Positions 44,019-56,920 of a DNA stretch of 64,000 bases are shown piece after piece. The notes under the pieces are model-generated. The model searched no databases and was not told the origin of the DNA. It saw only the letters and a program-made list of their open reading frames with translations. Origin of the DNA: QAND01 sp003150225 (GTDB lineage Bacteria; Bacillota; Clostridia; Christensenellales; QAND01). The position numbers were made by a program, and so were the translations under genes. Position 1 is the first letter of the stretch; each line of letters begins with the position of its first letter. The stretch is taken from NCBI RefSeq assembly GCF_044357945.1, contig NZ_CP076563.1, forward strand, positions 1,674,001-1,738,000. Direction: 5' to 3'.

Positions 44019-45542
<1,524 letters not shown>

Positions 45543-45695
45543 TGTAAGTAAGAAAAGAAGCGGAAGAGGATCAAGAGCGAGATTGAAGCTGTTGGCGCTT
45601 TTCTGGGATGCGTTTGGAATCACTATGTGGTTATCGGGGTAGGGCTGGAAGGTCCTAAGCTCCGAGGCCGGAGACACGCGAGTCTGAGAGGACGC

Positions 45696-45771
45696 GGGGG
45701 TGTAGCTCAGCCGGGAGAGCACCTGCTTTGCAAGCAGGGGGTCAGCGGTTCGAACCCGCTCATCTCCACCA
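45696..45771 (+). tRNA. tRNA-Ala (TGC)
   Basis: 76 bases with encoded CCA. The anticodon loop is CTTTGCAAG with TGC; the T-arm is GGTTCGAACC. The acceptor stem GGGGGTG pairs with CATCTCC, with two G-T pairs. Confidence 0.97.
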
Positions 45772-45775
45772 GCGG

Positions 45776-45852
<77 letters not shown>

Positions 45853-45869
45853 GCGTTTGAAAGAAACGC

Positions 45870-45892
45870 GGAGCACATTGAAAACTGCATAG
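45870..45892 (+). repeat. Second copy of the rrn leader motif, before 23S
   Basis: GGAGCACATTGAAAAC then TGCATAG, matching the motif at 43880-43902 in 19 or 20 of 23 positions. It lies about 90 bases before 23S. Confidence 0.7.
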
Positions 45893-45983
45893 GAAGAAAA
45901 GAAGCAAGGCAAAAGTAGAAATAGGTAATGCGAATTACTGAAAGCTACTACAATTTTACGTCGAGAAGACAAAACAAGGAACC

Positions 45984-48891
<2,908 letters not shown>

Positions 48892-49002
48892 AAGCATACG
48901 ACTTTGTTAAGTCGGAAGACGTAGAATTTCTTGCTTCCTTCTCCTATGTGGTTTCCTTTGTGCTCATAAAAATAGCACTCTGGTATACAATAGAATAAAC
49001 GA
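48892..49002 (+). other. 23S to tRNA-Asn spacer
   Basis: 111 bases, pyrimidine-rich then AT-rich. No gene; likely processing signals only. Confidence 0.6.
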
Positions 49003-49078
49003 TCCTCAATAGCTCAGTTGGTAGAGCGTTCGGCTGTTAACCGAAATGTCGTAGGTTCGAGTCCTACTTGAGGAGCCA
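49003..49078 (+). tRNA. tRNA-Asn (GTT)
   Basis: 76 bases with encoded CCA. Acceptor TCCTCAA pairs with TTGAGGA; anticodon loop CTGTTAA with GTT; T-arm AGGTTCGAGTCCT. It sits between 23S and 5S and ends at most a base or two before 5S. Confidence 0.97.
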
Positions 49079-49079
49079 T

Positions 49080-49198
49080 TTCCGGTGGTAATGGCTAAGG
49101 GGATCCACCTGTTCCCATTCCGAACACAGCAGTTAAGCCCTTACACGTCGACAATACTTGGCTGGCAACGGCCTGGGAAGATAGATCGCCGCCGGATT
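49080..49198 (+). rRNA. rrf: 5S ribosomal RNA
   Basis: About 118 bases. Helix I pairs TCCGGTGG with CCGCCGGA. CCCATTCCGAACACAGCAGTTAAGC is the conserved loop B to helix III region (positions about 49114-49138). The ends are estimated. Confidence 0.95.
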
Positions 49199-49206
49199 CT
49201 AAAACG

Positions 49207-49240
49207 AAGCGGCCACAGATTTTGCTCTGTGGCCGCTTTG
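49207..49240. terminator. Terminator of rRNA operon, shared with collagen-like gene
   Basis: Thirteen perfect base pairs (AAGCGGCCACAGA with TCTGTGGCCGCTT) and a 6-base loop. The leftward gene ends 14 bases away, so it probably stops both. Confidence 0.9.
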
Positions 49241-49251
49241 TGGTTTTGGAA

Positions 49252-49926
49252 CTACGCTATAGGTCCCAGCAGTGCGATGGCACAATAAGCGCTGACGCCC
49301 TGATCGGCCAGCAGCAGCGGCTCATTTGCCTGTATGCAGAGTTGTAGCACATCCCCTTGATACAGGGGTAGAATGGTTTGACAGGAGATGGAAACGCCGC
49401 CCTGGGGCACAGTGCGCTTGGAAGGCATCAGAGCGGTGCCTCCTACGGAGAGCATGATTGCGGCTTCCCCGATCTTCTGGGAGCTTGTGGAAACCCCGTA
49501 GGACAGAAGATAGACGCCCGCTTTCTGGATGACTATCCCTTGGCCGCCCTCCTGCATGGTCATCCCATAGAGGTGGTCAGCGCCCAACGGCAGCGCTAGA
49601 GTCTGGTCCTTTTCCCCGTTGGCGATGATAGGACGGCAGCAGGAGAAGCTGCCGTATACGGCGGGTTCCAGGCCGCCGGAAGGTCCCATGGGCCCCTGCT
49701 CCCCTCTCGGTCCCGGTTCCCCCCGTTCCCCTTTGGGCCCCTGTGGCCCTGCTTCCCCGCGAGGCCCTTCTTTGCCGGGAAGCCCCGGCTTTCCCTGCGG
49801 GCCAGGATCCCCTTTGGGCCCTCTTTCCCCCTGTGGCCCAGCAGGCCCGGCTACCGGCTCTGGCATGGGATATGTAAGCCTTCTTCCGCATCGTGGACAC
49901 ACCAAATAGCGTGGATCGGAATGCAT
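49252..49926 (-). CDS. Collagen-like protein with N-terminal zinc-knuckle motif
   Basis: 224 residues. Residues 10-13 are CPRC followed by basic residues, a possible half zinc site. Residues 27-83 are 19 uninterrupted Gly-X-Y triplets (GPAGPQGERGPKGDPGPQG and on), which should form a triple helix. The last 135 residues look like the trimeric C-terminal head of BclA-type exosporium proteins (GADHLYGMTMQEGGQGIVIQ, VYLLSYGVSTSS). No signal peptide is seen, as in spore-surface proteins, so exosporium is an inference. AGGAG precedes the ATG. Confidence 0.85.
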   Translation of the reverse strand: MHSDPRYLVCPRCGRRLTYPMPEPVAGPAGPQGERGPKGDPGPQGKPGLPGKEGPRGEAGPQGPKGERGEPGPRGEQGPMGPSGGLEPAVYGSFSCCRPIIANGEKDQTLALPLGADHLYGMTMQEGGQGIVIQKAGVYLLSYGVSTSSQKIGEAAIMLSVGGTALMPSKRTVPQGGVSISCQTILPLYQGDVLQLCIQANEPLLLADQGVSAYCAIALLGPIA

Positions 49927-50027
49927 ATCTTTTTTCTCCTTTTTAAAGATTGGTTCATTTCAATATATACAAAGGGATGGGAAATGGTTCCCAAAGCCAA
50001 GTTGTCTCCTGTAAATGCACCTGTACG

Positions 50028-50056
50028 TTGCGGACTTTTTCTGTCCATACTATACT
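50028..50056 (+). promoter_or_regulatory. Promoter of the serine dehydratase genes
   Basis: TTGCGG, 17 bases, TATACT, 23 bases upstream of the sdaAB start. Confidence 0.55.
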
Positions 50057-50078
50057 TAAGACAAGGGGAGGGGTTTTT

Positions 50079-50741
50079 ATGCAGCGATACAGCGTGTTTG
50101 ACATCATCGGCCCGCGGATGGTGGGGCCTTCCAGCTCCCATACCGCGGGAGCGGCCCGGCTGGCCTATACGGTTCACCGGCTTGCGGGATATGATGTGCG
50201 CAGGGTGGCGTTTACCCTATACGGTTCCTTTGCCGAGACCGGACGTGGCCATGGAACCGATAAAGCCTTGATCGGAGGCATTTTGGGATTTGCCCCTGAC
50301 GATATGCGGATTCGAGACGCCTACGAGCTGGCTCAAGAGGCGGGCCTTTCGGTAGAGCTGATCTTTTCCCAGGAACCCATGCCCCATCCCAATACCGTAC
50401 GAATCGAGGCGGTAAACGGCCGGGGGGAATCCATCGAGGTTTTGGGGGAATCCATCGGCGGCGGCAGCATTCGGATCACCGCCATCAACGGCCTTAGTGT
50501 GGAACTCACCGGGGAATATCCCACTCTGATTATTCAGCATCACGATTATCCGGGGGTGATCGCCCGGGTAACGGAGATTCTGGCGGAACGGTACATCAAC
50601 ATCGCCTTTATGCGGGTGTTTCGGCACGCGAAAAACGCCGATGCGTTTATGATCATCGAAACGGACCATCAGGTGGAGGAGCAGGTCAAGGAGAGTATCC
50701 TGGCGTCCTGTCAGGAGATCAGCAAGGTTTTCGCGGTCTAG
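50079..50741 (+). CDS. sdaAB: L-serine dehydratase, beta subunit
   Basis: 220 residues from the ATG at 50079 after GGGGAGGGG. N-terminal SVFDIIGPRMVGPSSSHTAGAAR is the family signature. The C-terminal ACT domain (HHDYPGVIARVTEILAERYINIAFMRV) starts near residue 148 and likely senses an amino acid. With the alpha subunit it deaminates serine to pyruvate and ammonia in the cytoplasm. Confidence 0.95.
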   Translation: MQRYSVFDIIGPRMVGPSSSHTAGAARLAYTVHRLAGYDVRRVAFTLYGSFAETGRGHGTDKALIGGILGFAPDDMRIRDAYELAQEAGLSVELIFSQEPMPHPNTVRIEAVNGRGESIEVLGESIGGGSIRITAINGLSVELTGEYPTLIIQHHDYPGVIARVTEILAERYINIAFMRVFRHAKNADAFMIIETDHQVEEQVKESILASCQEISKVFAV

Positions 50742-50753
50742 GAGGGAGTGTCC

Positions 50754-51629
50754 ATGGATTTTACCACGGGAAAGGAATTGCTAGAGCTGTGCCGGGCCGA
50801 GGGGATTACCATCGCCGAGGCGATGCAGCGCCGGGAGGAATCGGTATTTGAGACCAACCGCCGGGAGATACGGGCTCAAATGGAAGAAAACCTTTCGGTG
50901 ATGGAGGAATCCATCCGTTTGGGGATGGATACGAAACGCTCCCAGAGCGGCCTGTCTGGGGGCGATGCGCAGCGCCTTCTCCGTTACAGCCGGGAGGGAT
51001 CGGCCTCGGGGCGCGGCTTTTGCACCGCCGTAGCGGCCTCGATGGCGGTGGTGGAATGGAATGCCGCTATGGGTCGCATTGTAGCGGCGCCCACAGCGGG
51101 GGCCAGCGGCATTCTGCCGGGAACCCTTCTAACCCTGGGGCAGGAACGGAACCTGCCCCGGGAGGCCCTTGTAGACGCCCTGTTTACCGCCGGTGCGGTG
51201 GGTATGCTCATCGCCACCCACGCCACCGTGGCGGGGGCGGACGGGGGGTGCCAGGCTGAGACGGGAACGGCGGCCTCCATGGCGGCTGCCGCTCTGGTGG
51301 AGGCTCTGGGCGGTACGCCTCGGATGGCACTGGATGCGGGAGCCATGGCCCTCAAGAACGTTATGGGGCTGGTGTGCGATCCAGTGGGGGGCCTGGTGGA
51401 ATGCCCCTGTGTCAAGCGAAACGCTATGGGAGCCGCCAATGCCCTTCTGTGCGCCGACTTGGCCCTGGCCGGGATTCAGAGTGTCATCCCCTTTGACGAC
51501 GCGGTGTCCTCCATGGCGGCTGTAGGCCGGGCGCTGCCATCGGAACTGCGGGAGACGGCCAGGGGAGGCCTTGCGGCTACACCGGCGGCCCAGGCCTGTA
51601 TGGCCTGTGCCGGCTATAAAGGATCCTGA
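50754..51629 (+). CDS. sdaAA: L-serine dehydratase, iron-sulfur alpha subunit
   Basis: 291 residues from the ATG at 50754 (MDFTTGKELLELC) after GGAGGG. Cluster cysteines lie in CDPVGGLVECPCVKRN and near the C-terminus (ACMACAGYKGS). RIVAAPTAGASGILPG and GADGGCQAETGTAASMAAA are conserved. The oxygen-sensitive cluster fits an anaerobe. Confidence 0.95.
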   Translation: MDFTTGKELLELCRAEGITIAEAMQRREESVFETNRREIRAQMEENLSVMEESIRLGMDTKRSQSGLSGGDAQRLLRYSREGSASGRGFCTAVAASMAVVEWNAAMGRIVAAPTAGASGILPGTLLTLGQERNLPREALVDALFTAGAVGMLIATHATVAGADGGCQAETGTAASMAAAALVEALGGTPRMALDAGAMALKNVMGLVCDPVGGLVECPCVKRNAMGAANALLCADLALAGIQSVIPFDDAVSSMAAVGRALPSELRETARGGLAATPAAQACMACAGYKGS

Positions 51630-51630
51630 T

Positions 51631-51669
51631 AAAAAACCGCCTCCAGCCGTGGTCGGAGGCGGTTTTTTT
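51631..51669. terminator. Terminator after sdaAA, shared with M14 gene
   Basis: AAAAAACCGCCTCC and GGAGGCGGTTTTTT with a 10-base loop; symmetrical A and T runs make it active in both directions. Confidence 0.92.
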
Positions 51670-51671
51670 AT

Positions 51672-52955
51672 TTAGGTGGCCTGGGTCATGCCGATGGTGA
51701 GAATGCCCACGTTGTCCCGGTAAATGGAATCGAATTGGCTGAGTGGAAGGGGGCTTTCCCCCAGCCCTACCTCGATGGTGTAGCCCGGCCGGTTATAGTC
51801 CTGGATGAACCAGTCCTTGTATCCGGCAAAGCCCGAAGCATAGGGAGTGTCCTCCACGGAATAACCACTGGACCGACCCATCAAAAGGGCGATTTGCCGG
51901 GAGCGCGGGGGCTCGTAATCCAAAAACCGCCAGTAGATTACCCTCCCCTGGGAATGATAGGACAGGGTCAGGGAAAAATCGTGCTCCCGGGTAAAGCGGT
52001 AGATGGCGGCGCTTTCGGGCTGGCTGAGGGGCCTAGGGCCCACATAATCCCGTGGCCCGGGCTGGGTGTACCCCTGGGAAAATTTGATCCGCTGGGCGTT
52101 TTCCCATCCGGCGGGGTATTGCAGGTTTAAGTCCACCCCTTGGATGTTGGCTTTCCAGCCCTGGGGAAAGGGAACGGCGGGATACCGGCTGGCGTAGCGG
52201 CGGGCTTCCCGGTACCGGGGACTGGTGGTGGGAATGGCTCCGGTTACCAAATCCACCCCATCGGGGTTTACCATGGGCGCCATATAGAGGGTAGTGCTGC
52301 GGAACAGGATGGAAGCGGGGGTGCCGTAAACCCGGCTTCCGGTGGCGTAAGCCTGGGCATATTCCTCCAGGTATTTGAGCAGTACCGGCGTGGTGATCCA
52401 TTCGTTGGCATGGTGGGCGGCGTTGTAGAATACCGAGGCAGGGCCGCTTCCCATGACCAAATAGGGAAGGTTGGTTCCCATGACGCTCTGCCCTAAAACA
52501 CCGCCGCCCATAAAGGGGTACCGGGCCAAGAGCCCCTCGGTAACGAGGCCCAACAGGGTGCTGGTATAGGGGATGTTGGTGGGTACCACGGAGAAGCCCA
52601 GGGGGACGATGAGGGTCTGGCCCGCCTGGAGACGGTTGAAATTCACCATGGGATTGGCGGTGGCGATGGCCCCGGGAGCCGAACCGAACCGGCTGCGGAT
52701 GCTCCTCAGGGTATCCCCTTGTCGGACGCTGTACACGGTATATCCCTTTAGATACGGGAGCAGGGCCCGCCAGGTCTGCGGTCCAACGATGCCGTCGGGG
52801 GCGAGGCCGTTCCGAACCTGGAATCCCTTTACGGCGTTTTCGGTTATGGGGCCGAAGATGCCGTCTAGGCTTCCAGGGCGGTACCCGCTCCGGGTCAGTC
52901 CGAGCTGCAATAGGGACACGTCGGGCCCTTGGCTGTAACGCCGCAGGATGGTCAT
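51672..52955 (-). CDS. Peptidoglycan peptidase: PG-binding, LysM and M14 carboxypeptidase domains
   Basis: 427 residues from the ATG at 52955 after GGGGAGG. A PG-binding-1 domain (VSLLQLGLTRSGYRPGSLDG) spans 10-70, a LysM repeat (YSVRQGDTLRSIRSRFG) 75-120, and the zinc carboxypeptidase about 130-427. Zinc ligands: His and Glu in NAAHHANEW, His in LSYHSQG; catalytic Glu in TIEVGLGE. The order matches gamma-D-glutamyl-L-diamino acid endopeptidase I of spore formers. No signal peptide, as in enzymes that act on the spore cortex or cytoplasmic muropeptides. Confidence 0.88.
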   Translation of the reverse strand: MTILRRYSQGPDVSLLQLGLTRSGYRPGSLDGIFGPITENAVKGFQVRNGLAPDGIVGPQTWRALLPYLKGYTVYSVRQGDTLRSIRSRFGSAPGAIATANPMVNFNRLQAGQTLIVPLGFSVVPTNIPYTSTLLGLVTEGLLARYPFMGGGVLGQSVMGTNLPYLVMGSGPASVFYNAAHHANEWITTPVLLKYLEEYAQAYATGSRVYGTPASILFRSTTLYMAPMVNPDGVDLVTGAIPTTSPRYREARRYASRYPAVPFPQGWKANIQGVDLNLQYPAGWENAQRIKFSQGYTQPGPRDYVGPRPLSQPESAAIYRFTREHDFSLTLSYHSQGRVIYWRFLDYEPPRSRQIALLMGRSSGYSVEDTPYASGFAGYKDWFIQDYNRPGYTIEVGLGESPLPLSQFDSIYRDNVGILTIGMTQAT

Positions 52956-53041
52956 GCTGCATACCTCCCCATCTGCGTGCTGTGGGCACGCTCCTACCGT
53001 CATCCTATGTGAAGGAAGGGCGATCCATGAACCCCGGTTCT

Positions 53042-53069
53042 TTGATTTTACCGGAGGATATGCTATACT
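53042..53069 (+). promoter_or_regulatory. Promoter upstream of the small membrane protein gene
   Basis: TTGATT, 16 bases, TATACT. Start codon is 60 bases downstream. Confidence 0.5.
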
Positions 53070-53129
53070 ATAACGGCTTATAACCCGGGGCTCAGGGAGC
53101 CACCCCTTCGTGAATACAAAGGTGAAGTC

Positions 53130-53735
53130 ATGAATAAACCAAAACCGAAAGCCGCGCAAAAAAGCCTGCTGTCCTATTTCGGCAGGCGTACGCTGATCGT
53201 GTGCATCGTCATCCTCATTGGCCTGATTGCCATGACCATGTCCATGAAGATCAGCAACTGCTCCGTCCTGGTGGGGGACGCCATGTCCGCCCGGGCGGAT
53301 TATATCCTGACCGGTACCCAGGAGAGCAAGGATGCTCTTAGCCGTTTCTTTACCCAGGAGTACCTGGCTTCGGGCGCCATCGAAGAGGAACGGCACCGGT
53401 ACGACTCCTATAACATCAGCAACTACATCGACCTGCCCTCCACGGGCTGGATCTGGGTATGGCCCTGGAGCTCCAGCGCGTCGGTGCGGGTGTACGATAA
53501 GGTCACCAGCATCATGGGAGTGGCCATTACCGATGGGGAAACCAACGAAAACGGCGATACCACCGCCGTTGCCCCCACGCCGCCCCGCTGGCAGACCGGA
53601 ACCTATAGCGTACGGGTCAAGCGGGTTCACGGCCAGTGGCTGGTGGACAGCATCAAGCTCATCAAGCTGGACGAGCAGGAGGCGGCTCCCACCCCCACCC
53701 CAGCGGCGGAGCCCACCGCTGCACCGGGAGCATAA
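53130..53735 (+). CDS. Single-pass membrane protein of unknown function
   Basis: 201 residues. A basic N-terminus (KPKPKAAQKS) and one membrane segment (TLIVCIVILIGLIAMTM, about 20-37) suggest the rest lies outside the cell. The external part (ADYILTGTQESKDALSRFFTQEYL, then SVRVKRVHGQWLVDSIKLI) has the look of an NTF2-like fold, but I do not recognise the family. A Pro/Thr/Ala tail (APTPTPAAEPTAAPGA) ends it, as in the VanW proteins of this window. dus follows after five bases. Confidence 0.75.
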   Translation: MNKPKPKAAQKSLLSYFGRRTLIVCIVILIGLIAMTMSMKISNCSVLVGDAMSARADYILTGTQESKDALSRFFTQEYLASGAIEEERHRYDSYNISNYIDLPSTGWIWVWPWSSSASVRVYDKVTSIMGVAITDGETNENGDTTAVAPTPPRWQTGTYSVRVKRVHGQWLVDSIKLIKLDEQEAAPTPTPAAEPTAAPGA

Positions 53736-53740
53736 GGGCT

Positions 53741-54706
53741 ATGGTGGATCAACCGCTGACGCTGGGCGGGCGCTCCATCCAAGGACGACTCTGGCTGGCC
53801 CCCATGGCGGGGGTGACGGATCTGCCCTTCCGGGTGGTGGCCGCCGAGCTGGGTTGTCCTTTTTCCGTTACCGAGATGGTGAGTGCCAAGGGCATCTATT
53901 ACGGAGGAAAGACCCTGGATCTGCTGCAAACCCATCCCGCCCAGGGACCGGGACTGGTGCAGCTTTTCGGCCGGGACCCTCGGCTTATGGCCCACATGGC
54001 CAAGCGGTTGTTTGACCAGGGCCTCTGTCGGGACGGCGTCGACATCAACATGGGCTGTCCTGCCCCTAAAATTGTGAAAAACGGGGAGGGAAGCGCTCTT
54101 CTGCTGGAGCCACGGCTCTGCGGGGAGATCGTCTCCGCCGTCAAAAAGGCCATTCCTCTGCCGGTAACAGTCAAGATCCGCCGTGGCTTTGGAGCGGGGG
54201 AGGACGTAATCGAGGAGCTGTGTCCCATTCTGGAGGAGGCGGGGGCGGACGCTGTGGCCATCCATGGCCGAACGCGGGATCAGATGTACGCCGGTCAAGC
54301 GGACTGGGACTGCATCCGGCGCGCCAAAGCCCTCTTGCGGATTCCCGTCATCGGCAATGGAGACGTTGCCTCCCGCGGGGACGCGGAGGAACGGATGGCG
54401 GAAACGGGCTGCGACGGCGTCCTGGTGGGCCGGGGCGCCTTTGGAAATCCATTCCTGTTCTCCAAGAGGATTTTTTCGCCGGAGGAGCGCCTGGCTGTCA
54501 TAGAGCGGCATCTGGATCTAACCCTGGCCCTGCGGGGGGAACGGGTGGGCGTGCCGCTGATGCGCAAGCATCTGTGCGCCTATATAAAGGGGTTTCGGGG
54601 AGGCGCCAAAGCCCGCCCCCAGATCCTCTCCGCCAACACTCGGGAGGAAATCCTGGCCCCGGTGCGCCGGGTGATGCTAGCGCCATTTGACAAAGAGGAA
54701 CGATAG
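53741..54706 (+). CDS. dus: tRNA-dihydrouridine synthase (DusB-like)
   Basis: 321 residues from the ATG at 53741; earlier in-frame starts would run through the preceding gene. FMN-binding start LAPMAGVTDLPFR, catalytic-site VDINMGCPAPKIVKNGEGSAL with the active Cys, VAIHGRTRDQMY and VIGNGDVASR are all present. It reduces uridines in the tRNA D-loop. The promoter of greA lies in its last codons. Confidence 0.93.
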   Translation: MVDQPLTLGGRSIQGRLWLAPMAGVTDLPFRVVAAELGCPFSVTEMVSAKGIYYGGKTLDLLQTHPAQGPGLVQLFGRDPRLMAHMAKRLFDQGLCRDGVDINMGCPAPKIVKNGEGSALLLEPRLCGEIVSAVKKAIPLPVTVKIRRGFGAGEDVIEELCPILEEAGADAVAIHGRTRDQMYAGQADWDCIRRAKALLRIPVIGNGDVASRGDAEERMAETGCDGVLVGRGAFGNPFLFSKRIFSPEERLAVIERHLDLTLALRGERVGVPLMRKHLCAYIKGFRGGAKARPQILSANTREEILAPVRRVMLAPFDKEER

Positions 54707-54714
54707 GATATAAT
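54687..54714 (+). promoter_or_regulatory. Consensus promoter of greA-lysS inside the end of dus
   Basis: Perfect TTGACA at 54687-54692, 16 bases, perfect TATAAT at 54709-54714. It is the best -35/-10 match in the window. The predicted transcript has a leader of about 205 bases. Confidence 0.85.
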
Positions 54715-54721
54715 AGTACCA

Positions 54722-54925
54722 TTCACAACCCAGTTGGGAACAAAAGGACGGGTTGAAAGGACCGTTTTTTCGGGTGGAAAGCCCGGCTGCGGCGCCTTTG
54801 GGCCGTCGTCTTTTTGTTATGGAGTGCCTCTGGGAACGGCGTCAGCCGTGGTCCAGGGGCGGCGGCGTGACGATGATGCCGGGCGGGCCATAGGGCCCAG
54901 CCCAGCACGGATAGGAGGAAGCAGC
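54722..54925 (+). other. Long structured leader of greA
   Basis: It holds a CAACCC/GGGTTG stem (54726-54755) with a nested CCCA/TGGG, a six-T run at 54765-54770, then a GC-rich stem (CTGCGGC with GCCGTCG, one mismatch) followed by TCTTTTTG at 54809-54816. The last could be an attenuator. No open frame of note. Confidence 0.45.
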
Positions 54926-55393
54926 ATGGAGAACAGCACCATTTTGACGGCGGAGGGCGCTCAGAAGCTGGAGGAACAGCTGGAGTATCTTAAGACCGTA
55001 GCCCGTAAGGAGATTGCCCAGCAGATCAAGGTCGCCCGGGAGTTTGGGGACCTTTCGGAGAATGCTGAATACGATGAGGCCAAAAACGAGCAGGCTCGCA
55101 TCGAAGGGGAGATCGTGGAACTGGAGAAGAAGCTCCGGGGCGCTACCATTATCGATGAAAGCACCCTGGACCGTTCGGTGGTACACATCGGCGCCGCGGT
55201 GGATTTGAAGGATCAGGCCGGCAAGAAGTTTCAGTTTACCATTGTGGGCTCCACCGAGGCGGACCCCTTAAAGGGCCGCATCTCCAATGAGTCCCCGGTG
55301 GGGGCTGCCCTTTTGGGGCACCACAAGGGAGATCGGGTGGAGGTAACCACCCCTGCCGGCGTACAGACCTATACCATTCTGGCCATCAACTGA
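54926..55393 (+). CDS. greA: Transcription elongation factor GreA
   Basis: 155 residues from the ATG at 54926 after AGGAGG. The coiled-coil N-domain carries the tip motif GDLSENAEYDEAKNEQ, whose Asp and Glu enter the polymerase channel. The C-terminal FKBP-like domain has GRISNESPVGAALLGHHKGD. It restarts backtracked RNA polymerase. lysS follows after 12 bases. Confidence 0.96.
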   Translation: MENSTILTAEGAQKLEEQLEYLKTVARKEIAQQIKVAREFGDLSENAEYDEAKNEQARIEGEIVELEKKLRGATIIDESTLDRSVVHIGAAVDLKDQAGKKFQFTIVGSTEADPLKGRISNESPVGAALLGHHKGDRVEVTTPAGVQTYTILAIN

Positions 55394-55405
55394 GGAGTGA
55401 CCAAC

Positions 55406-56920
55406 ATGGCGGAGGACCATACCAACGAGAACAACATCATAGAGGAAACCATCAACGAGGAGGAGCTCAGCGAGCAGCGGCGTATCCGGCGGGAAAAGCT
55501 GGATGCCCTTCGGGCCGCAGGGCAGGATCCCTATCGCGTCAGCCGGTTTGAACGGACCGCCAATTCCCAGGCCGTAAAGGGAACGGCGGAGCTGATGGAT
55601 GCCCGGGTGTCGGTGGCGGGACGGATCGTGTCCCGGCGGATCATGGGCAAGGCCTCCTTCTGCCATATTCTGGACGAGGCGGGGGAGCTTCAGCTCTATC
55701 TGCGTCGGGACGATGTGGGGACGGAGAGCTACCAGGGCTTTAAGGCCATGGACATCGGAGACCTCATCGGGGTAACGGGCAAGGTGTTTACCACCAAAAC
55801 AGGGGAGATCAGCGTCCATGTGGAGGAGATCACCCTTTTGAGCAAGAGCCTCATTCCCCTGCCCGAGAAGTTCCACGGCCTAAAGGATACCGATCTCCGG
55901 TACCGCCAGCGGTATGTGGACCTCATCGTAAATCCCGAAAGCCGGCGGGTGTTCCGGATGCGAAGCCAGATCATCCGCGCCATGCGCAATTATCTGGACG
56001 AGCGGGGCTATATGGAGGTGGAGACGCCCATTCTCCAGACTGCGGCGGGGGGCGCCTCCGCCCGGCCCTTCGTGACCCATCATAATACCCTGGACATCGA
56101 CATGTACCTGCGTATCGCCACCGAGCTTCACCTCAAGCGGCTCATCGTAGGGGGCTTCGATAAGGTCTATGAGATCGGCCGCATCTTCCGCAACGAGGGG
56201 ATGGACGTGCGCCATAACCCCGAATTTACCACCGTGGAGCTGTACGCCGCCTATGAGGACATCGAATACATCATGGACCTCACCGAGGATATGATCCGCC
56301 ATATCGCCAGGGAGGTACTCCCCGGGGCGGTAGCGGAGTTTGATGGCGCCACCATCCGTCTGGACGAACCCTTCCGCAGGGCTACCATGGCCGGCCTGGT
56401 TCAGGAGAAGACGGGCATAGACTTCCTCACCATACCGGAGGAGGAGGCCTTCGCCGCCGCCAAAGCCGCGGGCTTCCATGAGATCAAAGAAACCATGAGC
56501 CGGGGGCAGCTTTTGTACGCCGGTTTCGAGCAGTTTGTGGAGGATACCCTCATCCAGCCCACCTTTGTGCTGGATCATCCTGTGGAGGTTTCCCCTCTGG
56601 CAAAGCGCCGGGAGGACGTGCCCTGGCTGACCCATCGGTTTGAGCTGTTCGTCTGCGGCTCGGAATTGGCCAACGCCTTCAGCGAGCTCAACGACCCCAT
56701 CGACCAGTACAATCGTTTTCTCCAGCAGGCCCAGCAGCGGGCCGGCGGGGACGACGAGGCCCATGTGATGGACGAGGATTTTGTCACCGCTCTGGAGTAC
56801 GGCATGCCCCCCACCGGAGGCATGGGTATGGGGATCGACCGGCTCACCATGCTGCTGACGGGCTGCTACTCCATCCGGGACGTGCTCCTGTTCCCGACAA
56901 TGAAGCCTATTGACAAGTAA
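55406..56920 (+). CDS. lysS: Lysyl-tRNA synthetase, class II
   Basis: 504 residues from the ATG at 55406; a GTG three codons earlier lies in the ribosome binding site region. OB anticodon-binding domain at about 60-165; class II motif 1 near FRMRSQIIRAMRNYLDERGY, motif 2 IGRIFRNEGMDVRHNPEFT, motif 3 PPTGGMGMGIDRLTMLL. The N-terminus has an acidic extension of about 30 residues. It is the last chromosomal gene before the mobile element. Confidence 0.96.
   Translation: MAEDHTNENNIIEETINEEELSEQRRIRREKLDALRAAGQDPYRVSRFERTANSQAVKGTAELMDARVSVAGRIVSRRIMGKASFCHILDEAGELQLYLRRDDVGTESYQGFKAMDIGDLIGVTGKVFTTKTGEISVHVEEITLLSKSLIPLPEKFHGLKDTDLRYRQRYVDLIVNPESRRVFRMRSQIIRAMRNYLDERGYMEVETPILQTAAGGASARPFVTHHNTLDIDMYLRIATELHLKRLIVGGFDKVYEIGRIFRNEGMDVRHNPEFTTVELYAAYEDIEYIMDLTEDMIRHIAREVLPGAVAEFDGATIRLDEPFRRATMAGLVQEKTGIDFLTIPEEEAFAAAKAAGFHEIKETMSRGQLLYAGFEQFVEDTLIQPTFVLDHPVEVSPLAKRREDVPWLTHRFELFVCGSELANAFSELNDPIDQYNRFLQQAQQRAGGDDEAHVMDEDFVTALEYGMPPTGGMGMGIDRLTMLLTGCYSIRDVLLFPTMKPIDK

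Noticed and set aside
55880..56764. 294-codon minus-strand frame opposite lysS
   Set aside because: Antisense to the conserved class II synthetase core; no start signal.
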